From contig DATNFO010000043.1 in assembly GCA_035606355.1 (NCBI GenBank), positions 1 to 64,000 of the forward strand: a stretch of 64,000 nucleotides of DNA, read 5' to 3'. Both the position numbers and the translations under genes were made by a program. The notes under the pieces were generated by a model that searched no databases, was not told where the DNA came from, and was given only the letters and a program-made list of their open reading frames with translations. How positions within the stretch are numbered: position 1 is the first letter of the stretch; each line of letters starts with the position of its first letter. This DNA is from Sulfopaludibacter sp035606355 (lineage in GTDB: Bacteria; Acidobacteriota; Terriglobia; Bryobacterales; Bryobacteraceae). Positions 17,501-26,690 of the stretch are shown in pieces.

Positions 17501-19092
17501 CGAGCGCGCACCGCCGCGCCAAAATGATCGCGCGCCTGCGGCACGATAGTTTGCGGAGTTGGAATCGCGCCGGCAACAATCTGATTGAGGTAGTAGCCCC
17601 AGGTTGCCGGCCAAAGCACCGTGTTCATGGCGTGCGCCTGCTCATCCTGCGGTCCGTCTCCGCCGCGCACATGGGCGAAGGTTTGCGGCGCCACGTTCAA
17701 GGCGCGCGCCAGACGGTCGCCATCGCCGGTGGGCCGCACCGGACTCAGCGCCGGGCCTTGTTCGAGGGCGAAGAGATTCTCAAAATTGGGGTCGGAGCCG
17801 GGCATCCCCGAGGGCACATTCTCCGTATTGTTCGTCGGTGTGTTGAGCGCCAGCAGTTCCAGTCCCGCGGTGTAGTGATGCGCCTGCAGCAGATCCGCAA
17901 TGCGTGCCGCGGAATCCGCGGCTCCGAGGCTCGATTTCAACCCCACTACTACGATGCGCGCGAACCCGGGCGCCGAAGGAAGCAGATTGATCTTAAAACC
18001 CATTCCCACCTGGATGGCACGGTCGAAATCCGTGATCCAGGTAGTGCCGTCGTCGTTCGAGACGCCGGGTTGCGGCCCAACATTCAAGTTCTCCGGAATC
18101 GGTGGGCCGACGGCCAGCACCTGACCTGGTCCGCCAGCCACCGCGTATCCGAGGACAATCCAACGTTCCGGCAGCGTATTGGTGAAGGGAGCGCGCGTCC
18201 ACTGCGACGCTTTTGTCGCCGAGGACGCGTTGGCGCTCGCGATCCATGCGGCCCGAGCGGCTCCGAAGCGGCGCGCCAAGTCTCCAAACGCGGACTTCGC
18301 CGCATCTTGACCGGCCTGCGCCTGCTTGAGAAACGCCGTTCGTGCGCTCTGTTCGTCGCTGGTCAAATCGGGCTCGAAACTGTTGACGTGGATATCGTCG
18401 GGAAAAATGCGAAGCCACAGTTGTCCGCTCTGAAATCGCGTTTCGAGGCGAACGGGAAACAGCACCAGCGGAGTGGACGAAGGCGGCGGTTTCAGGAAGC
18501 TGCTGGTGCTCGGAAACGGAGCACCGGTGGGGATCATGGCCAGGTCGGCGGGGTCGATGGGAAGCAGGCTGGCGAGGTCGTGACCGCCGGAACGGAAGGT
18601 AGTCGCGTCCGGCACCGCCCGTTTCTGTCCGGCCTGCATCAGGAACGCGAAAGCGCCGCCGCTGCCGGCGTAGGCCGTGCCGTCTTTTCGCGTGGGCAGA
18701 TTCGGACCCTGAGGGATGGCCTGAAAATCGGGCTGCTTGATGCTGACGAATTGAGCGCCCGCCGTGCGGAACCCTGTGACGGTTTCGATATCGGGAATGA
18801 AACGCCGCAGGCCGCGCGCCATGAAGTAGAAGATGAGCGCACCGGGAACGGGGTGGCCGAAATCCTGCGATAGGATCAGCCCGTCCTTACGCGAAGGCAG
18901 AGGCGCGCCGGCCGGGATGGCCGCCAGATCCGCATCGCTCAGGACGCGCACGGTTTGCGCGCCAAGCAGGAGCTTCAATGTCTGGTCGTCAGGGATCAGC
19001 CTTCGCGCGCCCGAGTCGATCATGTAAATGTGCGTGGTGTCGGTAGTCCCGCGAACAAACGGGTTCGGAGCCGGATTTGTAGGTGTGCTCAT
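14503..19092 (-). CDS. Uncharacterised giant protein (1529 aa) with triple N-terminal repeat
   Basis: The largest gene in the window. The first 200 residues hold three related repeats of about 55 residues, each with an aromatic strand, an RR-IPD-like turn and a SDADLAAIPAG-like end followed by PLPSRKDG. Next comes PLVLFPVRLETRF and LWLRIFPDDIHVN, then a long mixed alpha/beta body with the motif RVGHQPYGILPV near residue 560. There is no signal peptide, no clear membrane helix and no catalytic motif I can recognise. It starts 3 bp after the 956-aa gene and its stop overlaps the start of the 540-aa gene, so all three are probably made in step. A structural or scaffold role is only a guess. Confidence 0.8.
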   Translation of the reverse strand: MSTPTNPAPNPFVRGTTDTTHIYMIDSGARRLIPDDQTLKLLLGAQTVRVLSDADLAAIPAGAPLPSRKDGLILSQDFGHPVPGALIFYFMARGLRRFIPDIETVTGFRTAGAQFVSIKQPDFQAIPQGPNLPTRKDGTAYAGSGGAFAFLMQAGQKRAVPDATTFRSGGHDLASLLPIDPADLAMIPTGAPFPSTSSFLKPPPSSTPLVLFPVRLETRFQSGQLWLRIFPDDIHVNSFEPDLTSDEQSARTAFLKQAQAGQDAAKSAFGDLARRFGAARAAWIASANASSATKASQWTRAPFTNTLPERWIVLGYAVAGGPGQVLAVGPPIPENLNVGPQPGVSNDDGTTWITDFDRAIQVGMGFKINLLPSAPGFARIVVVGLKSSLGAADSAARIADLLQAHHYTAGLELLALNTPTNNTENVPSGMPGSDPNFENLFALEQGPALSPVRPTGDGDRLARALNVAPQTFAHVRGGDGPQDEQAHAMNTVLWPATWGYYLNQIVAGAIPTPQTIVPQARDHFGAAVRARGHYPAMRVGHQPYGILPVSWSASWKPLEGRALDAPLTALLANLRTTWLNAAGRVPRVPGAADPEAALVSLLGMTASSDNYALRRVVGPEYNLTFWKFAQPELKQTWWASLTQNAVKDAGPFAQAIANSRLSGFTYATQRIPLTSEVVAPAPLDGQPAPSYVGALAAMGWQALQNTTPPAGMAPVPLLFHLLRYAALRAYVDTAVDVLTAKGVAQPQDRVEAELVGFAGSERPSAWDVLGRALPGGQTVGAFLDGAKKDPTLPAFAAFWSAFDQLTRMNAADLDAAAREVLDLGSYRLDAWITSLAQFRLEQTRAANPSGGVVLGAYGWLEDVRPAAQAAPSAGFIHAPSLNQAVTAAILRSGYLANQGGAQRPLEIDLSSKRVRLALHILDGMREGQSLGALLGYRFERSLHESNADPFIAKIRALYPLEAGSGKEEVVDGLTLLRSYATDARFWQVSGTSGMSAGLGAAIADITNALDAVADLAVAESVHQMANGDLLHGGAVLDAIARGDTPPPQIEVVKTPRSGTALTYRLMTAAINVNAPGWAVTPRAQAEPRLNAWAASLLGNPAKVRIRARYVDAQGHELQHTELGLNQLNLAPMDLLSLPETSGVAGELADRIRLVVSKARPSNVPADAAIEIVTDRDPAWSPQVIGIGEWMDLLRAVTRLATGARPLEPRDIAGPEDTAGAVDAAELTKRASLAETQLHAALTALQSAGANDATLLSAAAFGVNGAVPSLDSSTWPAQIAAAAAQLASRVQNLAGDGAARLKTIFGDQFLVLPVFAADLSKTWPSLWANSLPLQGGDAVASVRWLQRVAQVKPGARRLDSAILLAEALAGSPLLHLDVAQLPATAGDRWVALPSGDTAPASRLSLTVFTPPGSTPPANAEVAGLMIDEWVEVWPSSQQTTGVALNYSDPTSRPPQAILLGVRPDDFPEWTLQSLEGSVLEALDLARIRSVDPDTLGALGQHLPALYFAFNSGGPKPEAVSMDLALSLRTA

Positions 19093-19095
19093 CGG

Positions 19096-21966
19096 CTAGT
19101 TTTCCCCCAGCAAAGCGCGCGCATGAATCGCCACCTGCACGGGCGTCCGCGTCAGAATATCGGCCATCGCCGCGGCGCTGGCGCCCCATCGGGCGGCATC
19201 GGCTCCGGCCGGAGGAGTCACGTGGGCGAGCGGATTGAGAAAGTTTCCGTTCATCAGGGAATCGTTGAAGCGGAACGATGGCCAGTCTGTCTGCGGCTCG
19301 GTGCTGTTTTGCGGCTCAAGTCCGAAGCGGGGCTCGGTCAGGTGTTCCTGAATCACGAAGAACCAGCCGGCATCGCCGGGCGGTGTTGCAGCTCCTTGGG
19401 GATCGGCAATGTCGAAGCCGAAGAAGACGATATCCGCGCCGATTTCTCCGCGGAAGATCGGGAACTTCGTCTCCGTTCCCAGAACGCGCACGCTGCCGGT
19501 CCAGGTGGCATGCACCGCGGAGACCAGCGCGTTGGGATAGCGCTGAAACAGCTTCGATCGGACGAGAAAGACAACGCGATCTCCGGCCGCGTGATCGGCG
19601 GTGTGATCGCCGAGGTGACCGTTGGCCGAGAACGTGTTGACGGCCGGAATATCGGGAGCCGGCGGAGTGGTTGCCCAAAAGTTCTGGAAGTAGGTTGCCT
19701 TGGTTCCCAGCGGATACTCGCGCCACAGCAGCTCATGCGACATCTCCTCGTTGAGACCGAGAAGGAAGGCCTCGATGAATGCGGCATTGGTGAGGAGCAG
19801 CGCCGCGCAATCCGTGGGGACCCGCGAAACGCCCGGCAACAGCCATTCCGCGGAGAGTTGCGCCAGTGCAGCGTACATCGGCTGCGGATAGACGGGACCG
19901 GTGCGAATCGGCGTGAGCGGGTCGGCGACAGTTGTGCCAGATTGCGTGAGGCGCGCCCCCACCCTGGCTCGAATCGTGAGTTCCGGGTCGAGGCGCGCGC
20001 GAAGTTGCGCCCGCGCGGTGGTCGCCAGAGGAGCGGGCGGAGGCGGGGCCGCCGGCGGGGTCGCGTTGAGCACCACATTCACCGCCGTGGCGGCCGCGCG
20101 GAACTGCTGGTTGACCTGCGCCAGAGCGGCCGCTTCCACGGGGAACGTGAATGCATCCGGCAGCCCCGCTTTGGTGCCTTTTAGAATCTCGGGGATGTCG
20201 GGGTCGTCGAGGAAACCGCCGCGAGTTATGGACACGGGCGCATGGTCCACTTGAGTCTTCGTGGCGTCCTTCTCCGTGTCCAGCGTCCCGGCGGGGACCT
20301 TGCCGGAGTCCGTTGCGGGCTTCGGCGGCTCGGCGGGCGTCTTCACCTCGAGCTGTGTTTTCAGCTCGTCGACTTGCGTTTTCAGAACGGCTGCAACCTT
20401 GAAGCCGCCGCTCGCCGTGAGCGCACCGGTCTGGATGCGATGCGCCTGGTCCATCACATTCATCCCGGCGGGTTGCGGAGCGGGTCCCGCGACCCGCAGC
20501 AGGTTCGGCGCGGTCGCGGGAAGATTCAGCCGCTCGACGATGCGCGGCGCGGCGGTCAATTGACGGCCGATAGGGCCGCGCGGCCGGGTCATGCGGCGCA
20601 GGGCAGGCGAAACTGCGCCCGCCGGCAGCAGGCTGGCATCGATCTGCCCCTTGAGCGAGAGATTGACGCCCGCGGTCAGACGGACGCGGCTATGCATGGG
20701 CGCGGTCATCTGCAGGTACGCTCCATCCGCGGGTACCGTGTCGAGATGCCGCTTGCCTATGGAGAGCAACACCTGGCGCGCGAGCTGCGCCTGCCGCACC
20801 AGTTGATTCGCCTTGCGAATTTCTCCGACCTGATCCCATGCGGAAGCGACCAGCGCCTCCTGATCGCGCTGTACGATCTGCGCGCCCGCGCCCGCTGCCG
20901 CGCGATTGCGCGCGTCCAGATTCAATTCCTGCATCCACACGGGGGGCGCCGGCGTTTTCGACTTCAGGTCTAATGCAGTCTGCGCGCGGCCATAGGTCCT
21001 CGGCGTAACTATGGGATCGGCTTGCGTACCCGCGGTGAGCGACTGCGTCAAGCCATCGCGATACTTCGCGTCATCGGCGGCGGGCAGTGGAAGCGGTTGA
21101 TTGCCGAAGGTGCGCAGTGCTCCTTCAAGGCCCGCGGTCAGCTTCGGGGTTACGGGCGCGGGGAAGAACGGCCCGGGCTGGCTCACGTCCATCGGCCGTG
21201 TTCCGGCATCCAGCTTCGGGTCGGCGGGCGGCGGCCCGATTTTGCTTGCCAGCGAGGCGAAGTCGCCGCCGGGGCCGGTTCGAAAACGGAAGGAGTAATA
21301 AACCGGTAGCGTGAGGGGGCCGGTGGCGTTCGCAGCCCAAGCGGGCGCCACATCGTGATCGTCCACAGGCAGTCCGAGAGCGGCATTCATGCCCGCGCGG
21401 AACGTGGGCACGACGCAGGCGATGTAGCCGGTGTTGATATCCAGGCGGCGCGGCGAGAGAATCCGCGACAAGGCTGAAGGATCGTCAAACGTCAGCCCCT
21501 GCGGCAGTTGGGCGTGCACAAAGAGATCGATGGTTGCGAGGTCGGGCAGTTCTCCCTTCACCTCCGCCATCTTCAGAAGACTCACTCCGCCGGAATTCGT
21601 TTCCAGGGTGAAACCCGGCGCGTCCGGCACCACGACCAGACAGAGCCACGGCATGGTGAGGCGTTCGCCTGTTGGCGTGGCGGACGGAGTGAAGAGCCAT
21701 GGCAGATCGGGCAGAGCGAATTCGACTGCCGCCAGGTAGTTGGATTCGAAGGCATCGGTGCGGTCGCGCGGTTCGGTGCGCACCACAGAGCGCGGATCCA
21801 GCCCGGTGATATCGCCGGGACCGATCAACTGCACCGCGGGCGCCGGCATCGCTGCGCCGTTCACGCCGAGTGAGACCGGAAGCGATGCGGAGTTTGTTGT
21901 CACCTGGCCGCTAATCAGCGATGCCAGCCCTCTTCGAACCCAGGAATAAAGTAGTGGATCGGCCAT
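19096..21966 (-). CDS. Uncharacterised 956-aa protein of the seven-gene operon
   Basis: No recognised domain name. The N-terminal part (MADPLLYSWVRRGLA) leads into a beta-rich region with MPWLCLVVVPDAPGF; the middle is helical and Ala/Gln-rich (ARNRAAAGAGAQIVQRDQEA) with Pro-rich linkers (APPPPAPL), and the C-terminal 250 residues are well patterned: LLGLNEEMSHELLWREYP, YPNALVSAVHATW, FPIFRGEIGADIVFFGFDI and GWFFVIQEHLTEPRFGL. From memory such C-terminal motifs recur in uncharacterised large proteins of soil bacteria. No signal peptide. It lies 3 bp from both neighbours in a tight operon. Confidence 0.8.
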   Translation of the reverse strand: MADPLLYSWVRRGLASLISGQVTTNSASLPVSLGVNGAAMPAPAVQLIGPGDITGLDPRSVVRTEPRDRTDAFESNYLAAVEFALPDLPWLFTPSATPTGERLTMPWLCLVVVPDAPGFTLETNSGGVSLLKMAEVKGELPDLATIDLFVHAQLPQGLTFDDPSALSRILSPRRLDINTGYIACVVPTFRAGMNAALGLPVDDHDVAPAWAANATGPLTLPVYYSFRFRTGPGGDFASLASKIGPPPADPKLDAGTRPMDVSQPGPFFPAPVTPKLTAGLEGALRTFGNQPLPLPAADDAKYRDGLTQSLTAGTQADPIVTPRTYGRAQTALDLKSKTPAPPVWMQELNLDARNRAAAGAGAQIVQRDQEALVASAWDQVGEIRKANQLVRQAQLARQVLLSIGKRHLDTVPADGAYLQMTAPMHSRVRLTAGVNLSLKGQIDASLLPAGAVSPALRRMTRPRGPIGRQLTAAPRIVERLNLPATAPNLLRVAGPAPQPAGMNVMDQAHRIQTGALTASGGFKVAAVLKTQVDELKTQLEVKTPAEPPKPATDSGKVPAGTLDTEKDATKTQVDHAPVSITRGGFLDDPDIPEILKGTKAGLPDAFTFPVEAAALAQVNQQFRAAATAVNVVLNATPPAAPPPPAPLATTARAQLRARLDPELTIRARVGARLTQSGTTVADPLTPIRTGPVYPQPMYAALAQLSAEWLLPGVSRVPTDCAALLLTNAAFIEAFLLGLNEEMSHELLWREYPLGTKATYFQNFWATTPPAPDIPAVNTFSANGHLGDHTADHAAGDRVVFLVRSKLFQRYPNALVSAVHATWTGSVRVLGTETKFPIFRGEIGADIVFFGFDIADPQGAATPPGDAGWFFVIQEHLTEPRFGLEPQNSTEPQTDWPSFRFNDSLMNGNFLNPLAHVTPPAGADAARWGASAAAMADILTRTPVQVAIHARALLGEN

Positions 21967-21969
21967 AGG

Positions 21970-23850
21970 TCACTCCTGCACTTCGTGCGTCGCCACAATG
22001 CGGAATTGTTGTTGCGCCGCGGCGCCCGCTGCCTGCAACGCCGCGCTCGCGACGCTGTACGTGGCTCCGCTCAGCGGCGACATCGCCGCTACCGCCATGG
22101 TTCGCGCATCGATAACGACGAACTGCTGCGGCGCTACCTTCAGCGGTCTGCCCGGCGCTCGGTACCGCTCATCGCCCGTTGCGCGCAGCAGCGCTCGTCC
22201 CCCCGCTCCCATCGCTAATACGGACGACAGGTCCCAGATAGGGCCGTGCCGCGGCGGGGTGTCATTTCGAATCTCTCCCGTCTTGTCGACGTACAGCGTC
22301 TTGTAACTTACCGGCTTCGGCAGGAACCCGCTGGTACGAACCGCGCCGCCGCTCATGCGCGCTCCCGCGTTGTGCGGCTCAAATGACGGCCGCGCCAGTT
22401 TCTCGTCATCGCTGAGATCGAAATACTGCGCTGGCGCGAAGTCCTCCTGCACGTCTTGCTTGCCGGTCGTGCTGCTCCCAACCGTGAATCCCGTGATCGT
22501 GAAGCGATTCGCTCCCGCGAGCGCGGCGGTTCCATAGCGTGCGATGGTCAGATCCAGCGGCGCGACGGTTTGATGCACCTCCAGCACCGCCAGCGGATGC
22601 GCCTTCATGCCAGCTCCGGAGTCGCGCGTCGAGACCAGCGCGGGCACTCCCGCCGGCAGCGGCGCGTGCCAGTTGCGCGCATCGGCAAATGCCGCATTCA
22701 ACAACTGCAGCACATCGACCGCGGCGACTCCTGCCCCTTCCGCCAGCGTCGCTCCCCAGGTATGCGAGAACGAAAGGTGCACGTCGAAGAACAGCAGGCT
22801 GATCTTGAAGCTGCCCGCGATCGACCAGGGATTCGGCCCCGATAACGTCCCGCTCAGATCCACCGACATCAACTCATCGCTGCCCGCCATGAGCGCCACT
22901 GTCGCCGAGATGTCAGTCTCGAAGTGGAAGGGATCGAACTGCAGCAGGGCGTTGAATCCGAGGTGCCCTTTCAATCCGAAGTCCGACACGCCGATGAACG
23001 CGTCGATACTCGCTCCCAATTGCACAGTGTTGGAGGTGATCGCGAAGTAAGCCGCCATCGTGAGCTTGCTGATGGGCCCCGACGGCATGTCAATGGTGAT
23101 GCGCTTCAGCGAGGGGAACGCGGGAGGCGGCGTGAACTGCGGATGGAAGCCGCCCACGGCCAGCAGAAATTCGCGGTTGGTGGACCAGGACGCGCGCAGC
23201 GCCATATCGCCGCTGAGCGTGAAGTTGAGGATGTGGGAGTCGTAGAGAGTGGCATCGAGCGAAGCCTCTCCCTTGGCGAAATCCAGTATGCCGAGAGCGT
23301 CCATGTTGAGGCGTACCACGGCAGCGGCATCCGACGGCGCGCGCACGGAAACGCGAGCGATCAACACGATGCGGATCGGCTCGGGAAGTTCAACGATGAC
23401 GGCGATTGCGGCGGTCAACAGAGTGGGAGTGCCCCACCCGATGAGGGCCATGGGGCTGAACAGGAAGCGGCCCGGAGCGGTGGGAAACAAAGCGTCCAAT
23501 TGCGCCAACACGAGCGGGACATTGGTGATCGCGGTTTTGGGGAACAGCACCTGCGAGAGCGTGTTCGCCTTGAGTGCCGCATGCAGCGCATCGGCGCTGG
23601 CGGTACGATGCACGGCCATCATTCCGCCGACGCCGTTCAGCGTAAAACCCCAGCCGAGTTGCACCGGCGGGAAAGTGGCATCTATGAGCGCGAGCAGCGA
23701 GTAGCCGCTTTCGCCCGCCACCTGAGTGGTGATGAGGCCGAAGCCCTGTAGCGCGAGCTCGGCGAACTGCAATTGCACCATGCCCGCGTATTCCTGCTTG
23801 GTATCGTCATGCGAAAGGAAGCCGCCGCCGGTTACGCCCGCGGCGTCGAT
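21970..23850 (-). repeat. Duplicated 1881-bp block, copy 2 (pairs with 26691-28571)
   Basis: From the stop codon inward for 1881 bp this block matches 26691-28571 without any insertion or deletion and then the similarity stops sharply at the codons for SIDAAG. About 25 of 626 residues differ, with more than half of the changes in the last 110 residues. This pattern suggests a recent duplication or gene conversion limited to the 3' halves of the two genes. Confidence 0.9.
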
Positions 23851-25368
23851 ACTCAGGCCGATTCCTGTGGGCGGCATGAAACTGACGCTGACGTCCGCGA
23901 ACGCCAGATTCCCCGAAGGACGCGACGGAAAGCGCGCAGAGAGCCGGATTCCCAGATCGTCAACGACCGCCGCGACCGGGCCGAGCTGAACCCCCATGAT
24001 TACGCCGGCTTCAATGTCTAAGCCTCCGTCGCGCGCGATGAGGCCGAAGACGATGGCTGCCACCGAGAGCGGTCCGATGGTCCGATTGATGACGAAGGTT
24101 CCGGTGAGCGCGCCCGCGCCGCTGAGGTGAAACCCTGTGGCGGTCGAGAAGGTAAGGCCGATGGAGAAATCGAGATCGAGCCCGCCGCCGCCGAGTAGGC
24201 TGCCGGTGAAGCCATCCGTCTCGCCGCTTTCGGAGCGAATCACAAGGTGTGCGTCGTTGAGGGCAAGCTCGACAAATACGTCCGTCGAGTCTGCGGAGCC
24301 GGACTGCGTTCCGGCGGATACGCAGATCGAGCGCGCGGCGAATCTGCTGGCGTCCGCCGAGCCGGCCAGCACCATTTCCGTGCCATCCTGCGGCGCGGCC
24401 ATTTGCACGTGCAAGCTAAAGTCGCCGGCGCTGCCTCCGGATCCGCGGAAACCCGTATGCACAGCGACGCCGCTACCCGGATTCAAGACAAATGCGAGGC
24501 CGGATGCCAAAGCGCCGCTGCCACCGACAGACAAGCCAGCGGCCGATTGGCCTCCTTCCGGTACGGCATTCGCATACGGGAACAGAAAGATTGCACCGCC
24601 CGACCCATCGGGCGCCGCGCCCAGAGCAAGCTGGATGCCGGCGCTAGCGCCATCCGGCAGTCCCAACGATGGACCGAACACCAGATCGAGCCCATTCTGC
24701 GGGCCTTGGCCGCCGCTCAGTCCGGCAATGAGTGCGCGCTGTTGGTCGTCCGGACGGTAGTAGAAGAATTGCAGCCCCAGGCTTTCCAGCAGAGTGGCGA
24801 AAACGGCCAGCGCATACGAGGTCTGCGGATTTTGCGAAGTCCACGAAAAGGCATCGCGGAAGCCCTGCGCCGGATCGGAAAAGATGGACCCGATCTCTTC
24901 CCAGGCAAAGCGGCGCTCCAGATGCGGCAGACGGCGGCCGGATTGCGGCTGCTGAGTGAGACGAATGACGCCGGCCAACTGGAGGATCAGGCCGATTCGC
25001 GCGCGGTTGGTGAGGAGATGCTCGCAGACGGCATAATCGAGCAGGTCCCTGCCGATGGTCTGGCGGAAGGTGGCAACGTCCACATCAGCGGTGAAGTCGG
25101 TGTCAGGCCGCGACGCGATCGCGTCCAGCGCCAGGGCGAACTTCTCGATTGCGGACAGCCAGACGGCGGCCGACGCGTCATTGAGGAACGCATTCACCAG
25201 GTCGCTTCCTGACGCGATCAGGTCCGTGATGGGCTTCGGGGCCGCGGCGACAGTCCAGCCGAGTTCCGCGAGGAGATCGACCAATGTTCCCGGATCTTCG
25301 GCAGCCGTAATGAGCGGTCCGAAAATATCCCCGAATTCGGCAGCTATGTCCCGCAGTGCGTCGATCAT
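21970..25368 (-). CDS. DUF6603-like giant protein, copy 2 (1132 aa)
   Basis: Residues from about 507 to the end form a long beta-rich region that I recognise as DUF6603-like, with AGVTGGGFLSHDDTKQEYAG, FPPVQLGWGFTLNGVGGMM and GRFLFSPMALIGWGTPTL. This half is nearly identical to the end of the gene at 26691-30143: the same 1881 bp with no gap and only about 25 amino-acid changes. The first 506 residues are clearly different from the partner but share weak landmarks (TIGPL, GLDIEA, LGPVAAVV), so the two are distant paralogues joined to a near-identical tail. Start ATG overlaps the stop of the serine hydrolase gene (ATGA). No signal peptide; function unknown. Confidence 0.75.
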   Translation of the reverse strand: MIDALRDIAAEFGDIFGPLITAAEDPGTLVDLLAELGWTVAAAPKPITDLIASGSDLVNAFLNDASAAVWLSAIEKFALALDAIASRPDTDFTADVDVATFRQTIGRDLLDYAVCEHLLTNRARIGLILQLAGVIRLTQQPQSGRRLPHLERRFAWEEIGSIFSDPAQGFRDAFSWTSQNPQTSYALAVFATLLESLGLQFFYYRPDDQQRALIAGLSGGQGPQNGLDLVFGPSLGLPDGASAGIQLALGAAPDGSGGAIFLFPYANAVPEGGQSAAGLSVGGSGALASGLAFVLNPGSGVAVHTGFRGSGGSAGDFSLHVQMAAPQDGTEMVLAGSADASRFAARSICVSAGTQSGSADSTDVFVELALNDAHLVIRSESGETDGFTGSLLGGGGLDLDFSIGLTFSTATGFHLSGAGALTGTFVINRTIGPLSVAAIVFGLIARDGGLDIEAGVIMGVQLGPVAAVVDDLGIRLSARFPSRPSGNLAFADVSVSFMPPTGIGLSIDAAGVTGGGFLSHDDTKQEYAGMVQLQFAELALQGFGLITTQVAGESGYSLLALIDATFPPVQLGWGFTLNGVGGMMAVHRTASADALHAALKANTLSQVLFPKTAITNVPLVLAQLDALFPTAPGRFLFSPMALIGWGTPTLLTAAIAVIVELPEPIRIVLIARVSVRAPSDAAAVVRLNMDALGILDFAKGEASLDATLYDSHILNFTLSGDMALRASWSTNREFLLAVGGFHPQFTPPPAFPSLKRITIDMPSGPISKLTMAAYFAITSNTVQLGASIDAFIGVSDFGLKGHLGFNALLQFDPFHFETDISATVALMAGSDELMSVDLSGTLSGPNPWSIAGSFKISLLFFDVHLSFSHTWGATLAEGAGVAAVDVLQLLNAAFADARNWHAPLPAGVPALVSTRDSGAGMKAHPLAVLEVHQTVAPLDLTIARYGTAALAGANRFTITGFTVGSSTTGKQDVQEDFAPAQYFDLSDDEKLARPSFEPHNAGARMSGGAVRTSGFLPKPVSYKTLYVDKTGEIRNDTPPRHGPIWDLSSVLAMGAGGRALLRATGDERYRAPGRPLKVAPQQFVVIDARTMAVAAMSPLSGATYSVASAALQAAGAAAQQQFRIVATHEVQE

Positions 25369-26687
25369 GGGTGATTCATCTCGAGAAGCGCCTTATGAAC
25401 AGGCTGCCCCAGTTCTGCGAAAGCGGCGGTCTGCATGCCCAAAGCGACCACCGCATACTGCATCTTCTTGCTGGCGTCGGCGGTTTCCTGCGTCTCCAGG
25501 TAGACGAAGTCGGTTACCAGGAATCCGCCGGCGCTTCCGTCCGGCTTGAGCTCGCCGCTTGAGACATTGAGAATGCCGACCTTATCGATCTGGCGGGTAA
25601 CCGTCGCGATTTGGCGCACGCCTCCGGTGCCTCCGCCGTTCACCGCGGGGACCCCGGACTTGAATCCGTTTGCGAAGTAGCATCCCAGCGTGGGCGGGGT
25701 TCCGTTCGACAGATTGTTGCGGATCAGGGTGCAGCCTGCCGTGCCGTCGAAGAAGATTCTCGGATCTTCGGCGAGATGGTTCCCCATCATGGCGATCATG
25801 TACGCGGTCAGGGCCGCAGGCGAGCCGGATTGGTTCGACCGGAAGCCGAGGCCCGCCATTTTATCGGTAACAGCGTGGGTATCCTCAAAGCCGGACCAGG
25901 AGCGATAATGCTGCGCTCCGCCGCCGACCGAGATGCCGCTGGCGGCACGATTGAACTTTCCGTCGAACCCTTCGGAGAGAAGAAATCTCATTCCTTTCTT
26001 GTCGTCTTCGAGGAACAGGCCGTACTTTCGTAGCACAGCCTTCATATACGGAACGCCGATCTGGCTGATGCAGCAGTCCGCGGCCAGATCGTCGGATTGG
26101 GCGGCAGCCATCCAGAGAAGCTCGCTGAAGGCAAAATCGGGAACCGTCGCATCTTTCAGCCCACCCTTTGAGGTGATTTTGGCTTTGATCGTTGCGATAT
26201 TCGGATTATTGATGTCGGGGTCGGCATAATCGATCGGGGACTTGCCGAAGTCGAATAAAGCGGAAATCCGTGGCGGCGCGCTGGCGATTTGACCTACATT
26301 TTTGATCTTCGATAATTTCCAAAGGCGAGAGTCCGCGAAGAGCGCGTCGAACTCCGCGGGGGTGGAGATGATCTTCAGATCCATCACCTGCTGGACATCC
26401 ACGCGGAGCTGCGCAACGGCAAACAAGAGTGCAATCTTGCTTGCACTGGCCAGACGCCACACCTTGTCGGTGTTTTGCATCCAGATTTTCGGGTTCTTGC
26501 TGTCCTTGGTGAAATCGATGACACCGAGCCCGAAGGCGGCAAAGTCCGCATTGGCCGCAACCACGGCCTCCATCTTGGTTTTCAGCGCGGCGTCGTTGTT
26601 GGTGGGAATGGGCACCTGTCCGCCGAATCCGGCAGCCACGGAGATTTTTGCGGAAATATCTTTAATCTGGGCGTCGGTAAGCGCCAT
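25365..26687 (-). CDS. Serine beta-lactamase/PBP-fold hydrolase
   Basis: A 440-residue protein with the three motifs of class A beta-lactamase-like serine hydrolases: SxxK at S81-A-S-K84 (in WRLASASKIALL), an SDN-like S198-D-D within AAAQSDDLAADCCISQIG, and a KTG-like K343-S-G near FANGFKSGVP. Spacing fits the fold, but the protein is longer than a beta-lactamase (about 290) and has no signal peptide, so it would stay in the cytosol or be carried by the system. It lies between two DUF6603-like genes, 3 bp after one and overlapping the other. Antibiotic hydrolysis is not implied; an esterase or peptidase role is as likely. Confidence 0.78.
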   Translation of the reverse strand: MALTDAQIKDISAKISVAAGFGGQVPIPTNNDAALKTKMEAVVAANADFAAFGLGVIDFTKDSKNPKIWMQNTDKVWRLASASKIALLFAVAQLRVDVQQVMDLKIISTPAEFDALFADSRLWKLSKIKNVGQIASAPPRISALFDFGKSPIDYADPDINNPNIATIKAKITSKGGLKDATVPDFAFSELLWMAAAQSDDLAADCCISQIGVPYMKAVLRKYGLFLEDDKKGMRFLLSEGFDGKFNRAASGISVGGGAQHYRSWSGFEDTHAVTDKMAGLGFRSNQSGSPAALTAYMIAMMGNHLAEDPRIFFDGTAGCTLIRNNLSNGTPPTLGCYFANGFKSGVPAVNGGGTGGVRQIATVTRQIDKVGILNVSSGELKPDGSAGGFLVTDFVYLETQETADASKKMQYAVVALGMQTAAFAELGQPVHKALLEMNHP

Positions 26688-26690
26688 CTC

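Noticed and set aside
25365..26687. Calling the serine hydrolase an antibiotic resistance beta-lactamase
   Set aside because: No signal peptide, unusual length and degenerate SDN/KTG motifs; the fold alone does not show this activity.
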